Below, piece after piece: positions 54,036 through 62,747 of a DNA stretch of 64,000 nucleotides. The translations under genes and the position numbers were made by a program. The notes under the pieces were generated by a model. That model had not been told where the DNA came from. It saw only the letters and a program-made list of their open reading frames with translations, and ran no database searches. Each line of letters opens with the position of its first letter. Position 1 is the first letter of the stretch. The stretch is from Litorimonas sp039975855 (GTDB lineage Bacteria; Pseudomonadota; Alphaproteobacteria; Caulobacterales; Maricaulaceae): contig JBDWGH010000002.1 in NCBI GenBank assembly GCA_039975855.1, positions 1,054,001 to 1,118,000 of the forward strand. Reading direction: 5' to 3'.

Positions 54036-54042
54036 CAGCTAG

Positions 54043-55107
54043 CTAAGCCAAATCGGCCCCAACGGCTTCGCTAATATTTTTAAACCCATCTGCCTCCGCG
54101 CGCGCCTCAAGGTCAGCGCAGATTTCGGTAACAAGTTGTGGCCCATGATAGACGAGCGCAGAATAGAGCTGCACGGCTTTCGCACCGGCTCGAATTTTCG
54201 CATAGGCCTGCGCGCCATTTCCAATTCCGCCAACACCAATCAAATCAATCATACCGTCTGCTGCCTCTGCAAACTCCGCCAGAATCTTTGTGGATTTTTC
54301 GAATAAGGGTTGGCCGGACAATCCGCCGCCCTCTCCGCTGTGCTGGCTTTGTAAGCTATCAGGACGGTCAAGCGTGGTATTGGAAACAATGATCGCATTC
54401 ATCCCATAAGTGCGAGCCTGCTCAACAATTCGGCCAATCTGAGTAACGTCGACATCCGGGGCAACTTTTAGAAATATGGGTACGCTGGGCTCATCGCCAG
54501 TCAATGCAGCACGGGTTTCCGCAATGCGTCCCAGTAAGTCCTCCATTTCATCTGCGCCTTGTAATTGGCGTAGGCCAGGTGTGTTCGGGGAGCTTATATT
54601 AATTGTGAAGTAATCCGCATGCCCCCACAGGCGGGTCAGGCCCGTCACGTAATCTGACGCGCGATCATCGCTATCTTTATTTGCGCCAAGGTTAGCGCCG
54701 ACAATTCCGCCATTTCCTTGGCGTGCGCGTAAGCGTTCGGAGAAGTGATCTAATCCGCGATTATTGAACCCCATTCGGTTTATGACGGCCTCATCTTCAA
54801 CCAGACGGAATAGCCGCGGTTGCGGATTGCCGGCCTGAGGCCGCGGCGTCACTGTCCCGCATTCTACAAAACCAAAGCCTGCGCCCAACATTGCGTCCGG
54901 AACATTGCAATCCTTATCGAACCCAGCGGCCAGCCCAACAGGGTTCGGTAGATCCAGACCCCCGACAGTAGTTTTCAATATATTGGACGTTATCGCCCCA
55001 CCTTTCGGTCCAAGCCCAGCGCGCAATAATTTTACGGTCGTTACGTGCGCGCGCTCCGCTGGGAGACGGCGCAACAGGGTCGTTCCGGTTTTGTAGATCA
55101 GGCTCAT
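54043..55107 (-). CDS. pyrD: Dihydroorotate dehydrogenase (quinone), class 2
   Basis: A 354-residue FMN enzyme of pyrimidine synthesis, membrane-associated through its N-terminal helix (LIYKTGTTLLRRLPAE). It shows NPVGLAAGFDK, the class 2 catalytic Ser in NISSPNTPGLRQLQ, KVAPDV, and GVGGIGNGAQAYAKI with GAKAVQLYSALVY. It is followed upstream in transcription by the DUF952 gene (15-bp gap), a pairing common in alphaproteobacteria. Confidence 0.96.
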   Translation of the reverse strand: MSLIYKTGTTLLRRLPAERAHVTTVKLLRAGLGPKGGAITSNILKTTVGGLDLPNPVGLAAGFDKDCNVPDAMLGAGFGFVECGTVTPRPQAGNPQPRLFRLVEDEAVINRMGFNNRGLDHFSERLRARQGNGGIVGANLGANKDSDDRASDYVTGLTRLWGHADYFTINISSPNTPGLRQLQGADEMEDLLGRIAETRAALTGDEPSVPIFLKVAPDVDVTQIGRIVEQARTYGMNAIIVSNTTLDRPDSLQSQHSGEGGGLSGQPLFEKSTKILAEFAEAADGMIDLIGVGGIGNGAQAYAKIRAGAKAVQLYSALVYHGPQLVTEICADLEARAEADGFKNISEAVGADLA

Positions 55108-55122
55108 AATCTGCTTTCGGGG

Positions 55123-55479
55123 TCAGTTCGCTTTCAAATCAGTCGGCAGCGTATAGACGCCCGCATCAGGTGAGACCACCCACACTTGCCCAATCGCTGA
55201 CATCGGTAGGTCAGCATATAAATGCGGAAACTCAACACCGCCGCGCGAAACTTCATATTTTAAGTCGGCTGAAATTTTCGCCGCATCAATCTGTAACAAG
55301 ACAACTTCATCCTGATCTGCATACCATTTATCCAATGTCGCCTTTAATTCAGGCACACAGGACATATGAATGTAACCATCGGTTAAATCGATCGGTGAGC
55401 CGACGAAGGTCTGGTCTAGCTGAAACCGCGCCCACTGATCTGAGGTCAGGGCTTTATATATGTAACTGTCGCGTTTCAT
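55123..55479 (-). CDS. DUF952 domain protein
   Basis: A 118-residue protein: IYKALTSDQWARFQ, GSPIDLTDGYIHMSC and the late EFPHLYADLPMSAIGQVW match DUF952. The fold resembles ADP-ribosyltransferase-like small domains; no function is proven. The ATG at 55479 has AGAGGA upstream and starts where homology starts, whereas 55575 would add an unlikely Cys-rich leader. First gene of the DUF952-pyrD unit. Confidence 0.85.
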   Translation of the reverse strand: MKRDSYIYKALTSDQWARFQLDQTFVGSPIDLTDGYIHMSCVPELKATLDKWYADQDEVVLLQIDAAKISADLKYEVSRGGVEFPHLYADLPMSAIGQVWVVSPDAGVYTLPTDLKAN

Positions 55480-55657
55480 CTGATTCCTCTTTCGCCGCAT
55501 TTTCGTGCGCGCACATCCATAGGGCATATTGCACATGAAGGCGCACAGAAAATGCGCGCCACCTATCCACCCCAAAGCCAGCCGTCTTAGCGACTCGCTT
55601 CAACGCCCTCCTATCAGCAGGACAAGCGCATGAAACAAGAGTGGAAGGGAAACTCCA

Positions 55658-56980
55658 ATGCGTAAATTCGCGAAAATTCTGAGCGGGGCAGCAGCAATCG
55701 CTGTGACTGTCCCCTCAATAGCATTGGCGCAGGATGCGCCAACACTAGAGAGCTTGGCGGCGAATGACGCCTTTGTATTTAACACGCTGCTTTTCTTGAT
55801 TGGCGGATTCCTCGTTATGTGGATGGCGGCTGGCTTTGCCATGTTAGAGGCTGGCTTCGTTCGCACGAAGAACGTCTCCATGCAGTGTCTAAAGAATATT
55901 GCTCTCTATTCAGTTGCCGGCTTGATGTTCTGGGTCGTTGGCTATCAACTTATGTATGGCGGGGGCGATTACTTCGGTAAATTCGCTCTAATGAGCTTTA
56001 CAGCTGAAGACGTAGATACTGGATACTCATCCTATTCAGATTGGTTCTTCCAAATGGTATTCTGCGCAACAACCGCGTCAATCGTGTCAGGGACAGTTGC
56101 AGAACGGATTAAATTTTGGCCGTTCTTCATCTTTGTTGTTCTCCTAACTGGCTTTATTTACCCGATCGTCGGTAGCTGGGAATGGGGCGGCGGCTTCCTG
56201 AACACAGACGGCTTCATCGCTACATTCGGATCAGAGTTCTCTGACTTCGCGGGCTCTACTTTGGTTCACTCCACAGGTGGTTGGGCAGCCTTAACGGGTG
56301 CGATTATCTTGGGCGCACGTAAGGGCAAATATGTGGATGGTAAAGTTAACCCAATCCCAGGCTCCAACATGACCTTGGCAACATTGGGTGTGTTCATTCT
56401 ATGGCTCGGTTGGTTTGGCTTTAACGGCGCATCACAACTCGCAATGGGCACCATAAATGATGCAGACTCCATTGCAAAAGTCTTCGTCAATACGAACATG
56501 GCCGCAGCCGCCGGTGTTGTAGCCGCAATTGTCTACACGCAGCTTCGTTACGGTAAGATTGACCTGACGCTTGCATTGAACGGTGCTTTGGCTGGTTTGG
56601 TCGCTATTACAGCTGGTCCACTCGATCCAAGCGTACCGGCAGCCTTGCTAATCGGTGCAATTGGTTCACTGTTAGCTTGCTTGACCGTACCAGTTCTGGA
56701 CAAATTTAAGATCGATGATGTTGTCGGCGCTATCCCAGTTCACTTGGTAGCAGGTATCTTCGGTACATTGGTTGTCTGCCTGACAACGCCGGAAATTACC
56801 TTTATGGCCCAACTCATGGGCGTCCTCGCCGTGGCCATCTTCGTCTCGCTGGTCTCCACGATTATCTGGTTCGCAATGAAGCTGACAATCGGCATCCGTG
56901 TCAGCGAAGAAGACGAATACCTTGGCCTCGACCAAGCCGAGATTGGCGTTCCAGCTTATCCTGAGTTTGTGAACACCTAA
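55658..56980 (+). CDS. amtB: Ammonium transporter
   Basis: A 440-residue Amt/MEP/Rh protein with an N-terminal signal-like segment (IAVTVPSIALAQ) and 11 membrane helices. GWAALTGAIILGARKGKY, LGWFGFNGASQ and the pore His in FDFAGSTLVHSTGG-like and AIPVHLVAG positions are present. The C-terminus EEDEYLGLDQAEIG resembles the P-II-binding tail. A second, distinct transporter gene follows after about 230 bp. No glnK is adjacent. Confidence 0.94.
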   Translation: MRKFAKILSGAAAIAVTVPSIALAQDAPTLESLAANDAFVFNTLLFLIGGFLVMWMAAGFAMLEAGFVRTKNVSMQCLKNIALYSVAGLMFWVVGYQLMYGGGDYFGKFALMSFTAEDVDTGYSSYSDWFFQMVFCATTASIVSGTVAERIKFWPFFIFVVLLTGFIYPIVGSWEWGGGFLNTDGFIATFGSEFSDFAGSTLVHSTGGWAALTGAIILGARKGKYVDGKVNPIPGSNMTLATLGVFILWLGWFGFNGASQLAMGTINDADSIAKVFVNTNMAAAAGVVAAIVYTQLRYGKIDLTLALNGALAGLVAITAGPLDPSVPAALLIGAIGSLLACLTVPVLDKFKIDDVVGAIPVHLVAGIFGTLVVCLTTPEITFMAQLMGVLAVAIFVSLVSTIIWFAMKLTIGIRVSEEDEYLGLDQAEIGVPAYPEFVNT

Positions 56981-56986
56981 ACATTT

Positions 56987-57015
56987 CGGGGCCGCCTCCA
57001 ATCGGCCCCGTTTTT
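56987..57015 (+). terminator. Intrinsic terminator after the first ammonium transporter
   Basis: An 8-bp GC stem (CGGGGCCG / CGGCCCCG) with an 8-nt loop and a TTTTT run, 6 bp after the stop codon. Confidence 0.92.
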
Positions 57016-57056
57016 CTTTAAGTAAGCCCCCCTCGATGTGGGGTGACTGCACCTCC

Positions 57057-57097
57057 CCCGCTTTCGCGCACTAACTGTGTGCAAAAGCGGGTTTTTT
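57057..57097 (+). terminator. Second strong terminator in the amt intergenic region
   Basis: A long hairpin (CCCGCTTT/AAAGCGGG extended by GCGCAC/GTGTGC) ends in six T residues, 42 bp beyond the first terminator and with no gene in between. Either it is a back-up terminator or it ends a small RNA. Confidence 0.85.
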
Positions 57098-57212
57098 ATG
57101 CCTTGTAGATGTGCACAGATAAACAACGCACAAACAATCCCCGCTGGCGCACAGCGTTAGGGCTCTTCCTGCTCTACCCCACATCCAACCAGAAATGTGC
57201 AGGGGAAAGCAT

Positions 57213-58484
57213 ATGTTAAAATACTTCAAAACCGCAGGGTTGGCGCTAGCCGCAACATCCTTGCCTTCATTCGCCGCAGCGCAAGACTCGGCAATCAATT
57301 CGGGCGACACCGCTTGGATTTTGACCGCAACGGCTTTGGTGCTCTTTATGAGTTTGCCTGGGCTGGCGCTATTTTATGGCGGCCTCGTTCGCTCCAAAAA
57401 CTACTTATCTGTCTTGATGAAAGTGTTTGCCATTGCCGCGCTCGCGTCGATTGTTTGGGTCGTTGCTGGATACTCTATTGCCTTTGGCTCTGCGAATGCT
57501 TGGTGGGGCGGCTTGGACAATTTGTTCTTGAAAGACCTAGGTCGCGACGCCGTTTCTGGAACGATCCCAGAGAGTGTGTTCCTCGCATTTCAAATGACAT
57601 TTGCTGTCATTACCCCGGCTCTGATTGTCGGCGCTTTTGTTGAGCGGGTTAAATTTCTTCCCGTAATGATTTTCACAGCGCTCTGGCTGTTGGTCGTTTA
57701 CGCACCTGTCACCCATTGGATTTGGGGCGGCGGTTGGCTCTCCAATTATGGCGACGGCGTTGTCGATTTTGCCGGCGGCCTAGTGGTCCATGCGACAGCA
57801 GGTATTTCAGCATTGGTCTATGTTTTCATGCTAGGCAAACGTAAAGGCTTCCCGAACGATCTGGCTGTGCCGCATCGCCCAGCGATCGTCATGATCGGAG
57901 CCTCTATGCTCTGGGTCGGTTGGTTCGGATTTAACGGTGGTTCACAATTAGCGGCCGATGGCGGCGCTGGTATGGCTCTTCTTGTCACACATATTTCAGC
58001 CTCTGTTGCGACTTTGGTTTGGATCGCGATCGAAGCCATCACCAACAAAAAGCCTACCTTGGTTGGCGCGGCAACGGGTACAATTGCCGGGCTGGCAACG
58101 GTAACCCCAGCTGCGGGCGTTATCGGACCTGGCGGCGCTTTGCTTATCGGCCTTGCTGGTGGCTTACTCTGCTACTTCGCAGTCAACCTCATCCGCGTGA
58201 AATTGAAAATTGATGACAGTCTAGATGTCTTCGCGGTTCACGGCGTCGGCGGAATGTTAGGGATTTTGATCCTGCCAATCCTCTCCGCTGAAGTCCTGGG
58301 CGGTACAGGCGATGGAGAGCTTATGACTCAACTCGTCGGAACTGCCGCAGTTGTAGCTTGGTCTGCGATTGCCAGCTTCGTCATTCTCTTAATCCTAAAA
58401 GTAACACTCGGATTGCGGGTGACTGAAGAACAAGAGTTTGAAGGTTTGGACGTCAGCCTACACGGCGAAAGCGCATATAACTAA
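57213..58484 (+). CDS. Ammonium transporter (second copy)
   Basis: A 423-residue Amt protein: signal-like start MLKYFKTAGLALAATSLPSFAAAQ, ALFYGGLVRSKN, GLVVHATAGISALVYV, MLWVGWFGFNGGSQLAADG and FAVHGVGGMLG, which keep the twin pore histidines. The tail TEEQEFEGLDVSLHGESAY fits P-II binding. AGGGGAAAG supports the ATG at 57213 rather than 57195. It differs clearly from the upstream copy, so this is an old paralogue pair, not a recent duplication. Confidence 0.93.
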   Translation: MLKYFKTAGLALAATSLPSFAAAQDSAINSGDTAWILTATALVLFMSLPGLALFYGGLVRSKNYLSVLMKVFAIAALASIVWVVAGYSIAFGSANAWWGGLDNLFLKDLGRDAVSGTIPESVFLAFQMTFAVITPALIVGAFVERVKFLPVMIFTALWLLVVYAPVTHWIWGGGWLSNYGDGVVDFAGGLVVHATAGISALVYVFMLGKRKGFPNDLAVPHRPAIVMIGASMLWVGWFGFNGGSQLAADGGAGMALLVTHISASVATLVWIAIEAITNKKPTLVGAATGTIAGLATVTPAAGVIGPGGALLIGLAGGLLCYFAVNLIRVKLKIDDSLDVFAVHGVGGMLGILILPILSAEVLGGTGDGELMTQLVGTAAVVAWSAIASFVILLILKVTLGLRVTEEQEFEGLDVSLHGESAYN

Positions 58485-58510
58485 ACGAAACATCTCGTCT
58501 AAATTGTTTG

Positions 58511-58540
58511 AAAGCCCGCTGTAGTAGCGGGCTTTTTATT
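58511..58540 (+). terminator. Intrinsic terminator after the second ammonium transporter
   Basis: A 10-bp stem (AAAGCCCGCT / AGCGGGCTTT), 5-nt loop and T run. Confidence 0.92.
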
Positions 58541-58574
58541 TGACCCGTTAGGCATATAGTCCTATCCGACTTAC

Positions 58575-59201
58575 ATGTTATCTCATGGCGAAATCTGGGG
58601 GGCGATTGATCGCCTGGCTCTGAAACTTTCTATCTCCCCTTCGCGCCTAGCGCGAGACGCAGGATTAGACGCAACTAGTTTCAATAAATCCAAACGCGTT
58701 ACCTCCGCTGGGAAGCCACGTTGGCCTTCGACCGAATCAATTTCTAAGGTTCTCCGTACCGTGAATATGGATTTTGAAGACTTCGCCTGCATGGCCAAAA
58801 ATAAAGGCGCATCCGGTCCAGCCATTCCCGTCATAGGTCTCGCCCAAGCAGGTGATGAAGGGTTCTTCGATGATGCAGGTTTCCCTTGCGGCGGATCCTG
58901 GGAAGATGTCCGCGTACCCGGCGAGCTGGACGACAATGTCTATGCGTTAGAAATTGCAGGCGACAGTATGGACCCAGTCTTACGCGCTGGCGACAGAGTC
59001 CTTGTAGCTCCAAACGCCAGTGTCCGACGCGGCGACCGTGTCGTTGTTAAAACACTCGAAGGCGAAGTCATGGCAAAAGAACTTCGGAAATTAACGGAGA
59101 CGGTCGTGGAGCTGGCCTCCCTCAATCCTGAATATGAGGACCGGAGTCTCCCGCGTCAGCAAGTCCAATGGATAGGGCGAATAATCTGGGTTTCACAATA
59201 G
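58575..59201 (+). CDS. S24-family (LexA/CI-like) transcriptional regulator
   Basis: A 208-residue protein with an N-terminal HTH-like segment (residues about 6-60, SISPSRLARDAGLDATSFNKSKR) and a C-terminal S24 peptidase. The dyad is Ser131 (in AGDSMDP) and Lys168 (in VMAKEL), spaced 37 residues as in LexA. Ala92-Gly93 (QAGDEGFF) is a fitting self-cleavage site. So it may be inactivated by RecA-stimulated autoproteolysis. It has no ribosome site before the ATG and follows a terminator, so it probably has its own promoter. It is not LexA itself, whose winged helix differs. Confidence 0.88.
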   Translation: MLSHGEIWGAIDRLALKLSISPSRLARDAGLDATSFNKSKRVTSAGKPRWPSTESISKVLRTVNMDFEDFACMAKNKGASGPAIPVIGLAQAGDEGFFDDAGFPCGGSWEDVRVPGELDDNVYALEIAGDSMDPVLRAGDRVLVAPNASVRRGDRVVVKTLEGEVMAKELRKLTETVVELASLNPEYEDRSLPRQQVQWIGRIIWVSQ

Positions 59202-59207
59202 ACCCAA

Positions 59208-60011
59208 TTAATTGAGGGTCGGCTTTTCACCGTCAAGGAACATCCCAGCGTAGTCTCGAACAGCGTCTCGGTCGTCGATCAGTGTCAAAGCCTCATCTGC
59301 ATAAATTTTTAAAACCCGGCCTAAATGATCCGTCGGTTCAGTAGCGATGACCGAGGTCAAAATTTGACGAGCTTCTTCCACATCGGGAAAGTCATCGTCC
59401 TTTAGCGCCAAAAGCGAGAAAGCGTAATTCACGCTAATGACAATATCATTGGGCTTCACGGTGCGGGCGTTTTGGAAAAGGCTCTGGCCCTGCGCAATGC
59501 TGGCTTCGAACCATTTTTCAGCATTTTCATTTCCGGCTTTTCGCGCAATCGCCAAATGCCAAGCACCCAAAAGTGCGTCGCCGCGAACGTCCTGCGGAAA
59601 ATCTTCACGATAGGCTTGAACAACAGCTTGGGTTTTCTGTGGGAGCTTTTTCATCCATGCGGATACATCGCCTGTTTCACGTGTTACAAAACCATGGGCT
59701 ATCGCATATTGGAGGCGTGCATTTTGATTTTTGGGATCGAGGTCTAACCCAGCTTCAGCGAGTTTTCGCGCCCGTTTGGCTTGCTTTTTATTCTTCTTCG
59801 CTTGCCCGAGCATGATTTCGGAAAGGAGGCTCTCAGCTGCTAACGCATACCCGTCGGCAGAACCCAATTGCTCTGCCTGTGCAAATGCGGTCTCGAAGGA
59901 CCCATTGATCATGTGTTGGCGCACATCCGTTGGTCCGTCCGCAAGACTAGGGACACTAAGCAGCAGCGAGGCCAACACGCTCAAAGTGATTTGCAATCGT
60001 TTCATTATCAT
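59208..60011 (-). CDS. Exported TPR-like protein of unknown function
   Basis: A 267-residue protein with a Sec signal (LQITLSVLASLLLSVPSLADG) and alpha-helical repeats of TPR type (residues about 30-250; AEAGLDLDPKNQNARLQYAIAHG, VEEARQILTSVIATEPTDHLGR). Probably periplasmic scaffold. It lies 63 bp downstream of lysK on the same strand and may be read from it. Confidence 0.75.
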   Translation of the reverse strand: MIMKRLQITLSVLASLLLSVPSLADGPTDVRQHMINGSFETAFAQAEQLGSADGYALAAESLLSEIMLGQAKKNKKQAKRARKLAEAGLDLDPKNQNARLQYAIAHGFVTRETGDVSAWMKKLPQKTQAVVQAYREDFPQDVRGDALLGAWHLAIARKAGNENAEKWFEASIAQGQSLFQNARTVKPNDIVISVNYAFSLLALKDDDFPDVEEARQILTSVIATEPTDHLGRVLKIYADEALTLIDDRDAVRDYAGMFLDGEKPTLN

Positions 60012-60074
60012 CAGTTTGTCACAAATTACGGTAAACCGTAAAGGGCAGAACTGATGATGTCGCGTTACAGTTTA

Positions 60075-61673
60075 TTAGGCCAAATTGCCTTTGAGCGCAT
60101 TTTCTATCAAATCAGCTGTTTCTTCCGGACCGTAAATGGCCACGAAAGACCCGAAGCGCGGGCCTTGGCTTTGACCAAGGCAGACTTCGTAAATCGCCTT
60201 GAACCAATTACGCAGATTTTCAAATTCATGGTCTTTGCCGACTGAAAAGATGAGTGTCTGTAATGCTTCACCATCAGCGGAATCAGCGCCTGATACCTTG
60301 CGGAACCGATTCACCAAATCTTCCAAAGCCGCCCGTTCCTGATCTGTTGGGTCGCGGTAGGCCTTGTTCGGCTTCACGAAATCTTCGTAATAGGCCACGG
60401 CATAATGCGTCAGGCGGTCGAGGCCTGGACTATTTTCCGGCGTCGCATCTGGGGCATACTTCTTGATGAATCCCCAAAGAACATCTGTGTCAGACGCATT
60501 CGCTGCACTGACCAAATTCAGCAAGAGCGCAAAAGTAAGCGGCGGGTTTTCATTGGGCGGTGTCCCATTGTGAATATGCCAAATGGGATTGTTCGCCCGC
60601 TGCTTTTCATCTTGCCGCGACCATCCAGCCAAATGTTGATAATATTCATCCACCGTCTTTGGAATAACATCAAAATAAAGCTTCTTTGCAGCCCGAGGCT
60701 TAGCGAAATTGAACAGCGAAAGACTCTCTGGCGGGGCATATTTCAGCCAATCCTCAACCGAAATCCCATTGCCTTTGGTTTTGGAAATTTTCTCGCCTTT
60801 TTCATCGAGGAACAGTTCGTAGACAAACTGCACGGGTGGATTACCACCAAGAATTTTGCAGATCCGCGAATAGAGCGGCGCATTATCTTGGTGATCCTTA
60901 CCGAACATTTCAAAGTCCACGCCTAGCGCGGCCCAGCGCATGCCGAAATCGGGTTTCCACTGCAATTTCACATTCCCGCCAGTGACCGGTATTGTGACTT
61001 CGGTTCCATCTTCATCATCAAAGGTAATCGTACCAGCCTGCGGATCCGTTGCCTTCATCGGGACATAGAGGACCCGTCCCGTACTCGGCGAGATTGGAAG
61101 GAACGGTGAATAGGTCGCCCGGCGCTCCTCACCCAATGTCGGAAGCATAACCTTCATGATATCGTCGAATTTTTCGAGCGCCTTAAGGAGGTAAGCGTCA
61201 TAGGCGCCTGAACGATATAGCTCGGTCGCGGAACGGAATTCGTACTCAAATCCAAAACTATCCAAAAATGCCCGCAAGCGGTCATTCATATGTGCGCCAA
61301 AACTCTCATGAGTGCCGAATGGATCCGGCACATCTGTCAACGGTTTTTGCATAAATGCTTCGAGCTCGTCCGGGTTCGGCACGGTCCCTGGCACTTTGCG
61401 CATTCCATCCATATCATCGGAGACGCAAATCAACCGAGTTTCAATCTTCCCATCGGTCAGAGCAATAAATGCATTTCTGACCATGGTCGTGCGCACAACT
61501 TCGCCGAATGTACCAATATGCGGGAGGCCAGACGGGCCATAACCAGTTTCAAAAATTACAGGTTTATCACCACGGTCAATGCCGCGTTTCTTCTCAATAT
61601 CGAGACGACGTAAAATGGCGCGGGCCTGATCAAATGGCCAAGCTTTGGATGTCATGTAAATTTCAGTGTTCAT
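60075..61673 (-). CDS. lysK: Lysyl-tRNA synthetase, class I
   Basis: A 532-residue class I enzyme, the archaeal-type LysRS found in alphaproteobacteria and spirochaetes instead of class II LysS. The HIGH motif is PHIG (GYGPSGLPHIGTFGE), the KMSKS motif is KISKTKG, and the substrate segment WAALGVDFEMFGKDH is present. ATGs at 61673 and 61655 are both possible; neither has a strong ribosome site. An in-frame TTG at 61709 is unlikely. Confidence 0.93.
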   Translation of the reverse strand: MNTEIYMTSKAWPFDQARAILRRLDIEKKRGIDRGDKPVIFETGYGPSGLPHIGTFGEVVRTTMVRNAFIALTDGKIETRLICVSDDMDGMRKVPGTVPNPDELEAFMQKPLTDVPDPFGTHESFGAHMNDRLRAFLDSFGFEYEFRSATELYRSGAYDAYLLKALEKFDDIMKVMLPTLGEERRATYSPFLPISPSTGRVLYVPMKATDPQAGTITFDDEDGTEVTIPVTGGNVKLQWKPDFGMRWAALGVDFEMFGKDHQDNAPLYSRICKILGGNPPVQFVYELFLDEKGEKISKTKGNGISVEDWLKYAPPESLSLFNFAKPRAAKKLYFDVIPKTVDEYYQHLAGWSRQDEKQRANNPIWHIHNGTPPNENPPLTFALLLNLVSAANASDTDVLWGFIKKYAPDATPENSPGLDRLTHYAVAYYEDFVKPNKAYRDPTDQERAALEDLVNRFRKVSGADSADGEALQTLIFSVGKDHEFENLRNWFKAIYEVCLGQSQGPRFGSFVAIYGPEETADLIENALKGNLA

Positions 61674-61731
61674 GTGCTGGCGATTAGGCGCGCTGAAGGG
61701 GGTGGTCAAGCCGCCAAAGGCTTAGTGACTG

Positions 61732-62475
61732 CTAGCGTTTCCAAGTAAAAGAGAGTGCAGCCGCATCTTCTACGAATTTGTAGGCTTCGCCGGACGCTTC
61801 ACGGCGCATATAAGACAATGAGACATCCGCATCACCGATCCGGTAGCCAAGGCCCGCCTGGGCATCTCCAACAATAATTCTGTCCTGCAGATGAAACTGT
61901 CCGGCCGTAATACGGCTCACGGAGTTGGGGGAGTAGGTCAACGCTTCTGCGTCAGCTCCCGCAAAGAAATACCACGTATTGCTTTTGAATTCCGAGCCTT
62001 CGCGTAGGTCTTCGCCAATCTCAATGACTGCGCCAACCGCAGTTGAGCTAATTTCATCATTAAACCGCATGGAGGCACGCGGCGTCAGGGACAAATCAAG
62101 GCCTTTTTCAGACCTGCGCCGGAAAGTGTCGGTCAAACCGAGGTTGAGACTATCATCCCGGCGTGTACAGCCGTCGCCGCCACTCGCGCATCCTGGGGAC
62201 GTCAAATCAAGCTTGAAGACGGTGGACCCGACAGCATCCAAAGGCAAATCAAGTTGAGGGCCTGTTTGGGTAGAAAAGTCTGGGCTAGCTGGTAAATTAA
62301 AACTCAGACCTTCGCTAGGTGTCGTTGTATTGGTTGTTTTAAGAGGTTCTGCATCGGAATTTGACTTGTCTTGGGCTGACACTGAAGTCGCAAAACCAAG
62401 GCATAGGCAAGCCGTTAACACGGCCGCAAAGCGCCGTGACGTCCTTGTTAGCAATGTCTGCCCCTGTTGCGGCAT
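61732..62475 (-). CDS. LpxR-like outer membrane protein
   Basis: A 247-residue exported protein (signal ending ATSVSAQ). Residues about 25-110 are Ser/Thr/Pro-rich and probably disordered. From about 130 it has alternating beta strands ending SLSYMRREASGEAYKFVEDAAALSFTWKR, which resembles the C-terminal half of the lipid A 3'-O-deacylase LpxR family (DUF2219), including WYFFAGADAEALTY and IIVGDAQAGLGYR. The N-terminal catalytic half of LpxR is not visible, so deacylase activity is doubtful. Similar proteins in this lineage are often called lipid A modifiers. Confidence 0.6.
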   Translation of the reverse strand: MPQQGQTLLTRTSRRFAAVLTACLCLGFATSVSAQDKSNSDAEPLKTTNTTTPSEGLSFNLPASPDFSTQTGPQLDLPLDAVGSTVFKLDLTSPGCASGGDGCTRRDDSLNLGLTDTFRRRSEKGLDLSLTPRASMRFNDEISSTAVGAVIEIGEDLREGSEFKSNTWYFFAGADAEALTYSPNSVSRITAGQFHLQDRIIVGDAQAGLGYRIGDADVSLSYMRREASGEAYKFVEDAAALSFTWKR

Positions 62476-62652
62476 AGATTTGCGCCAATCCTTTTTCGCC
62501 CCACATCATCCGGAGATGAGTAGGCCTTCTAGCATCATTTCTCTGTTTTTGCCACACAAATATGACAATCATAAGACGTATGTAGGAAATACACATTCTA
62601 TATTTCCAAAGTCTGAACTTAATTTCATATGGATTCAGTCTGAACGCACCAT

Positions 62653-62684
62653 GAAAAAGGGCCGCCATGGTTAATGACAGCCCT
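62653..62684 (-). terminator. Intrinsic terminator after nrdA
   Basis: On the minus strand a 10-bp stem (AGGGCTGTCA / TGGCGGCCCT, two G-U wobbles) with a 7-nt loop runs into TTTTT, 63 bp after the nrdA stop. Confidence 0.8.
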
Positions 62685-62747
62685 GTTTTGTGGCAGTTAA
62701 GGCAAATGGGGCTATATTTTCAGCCCATCGCACTCAAATTGTATAGA

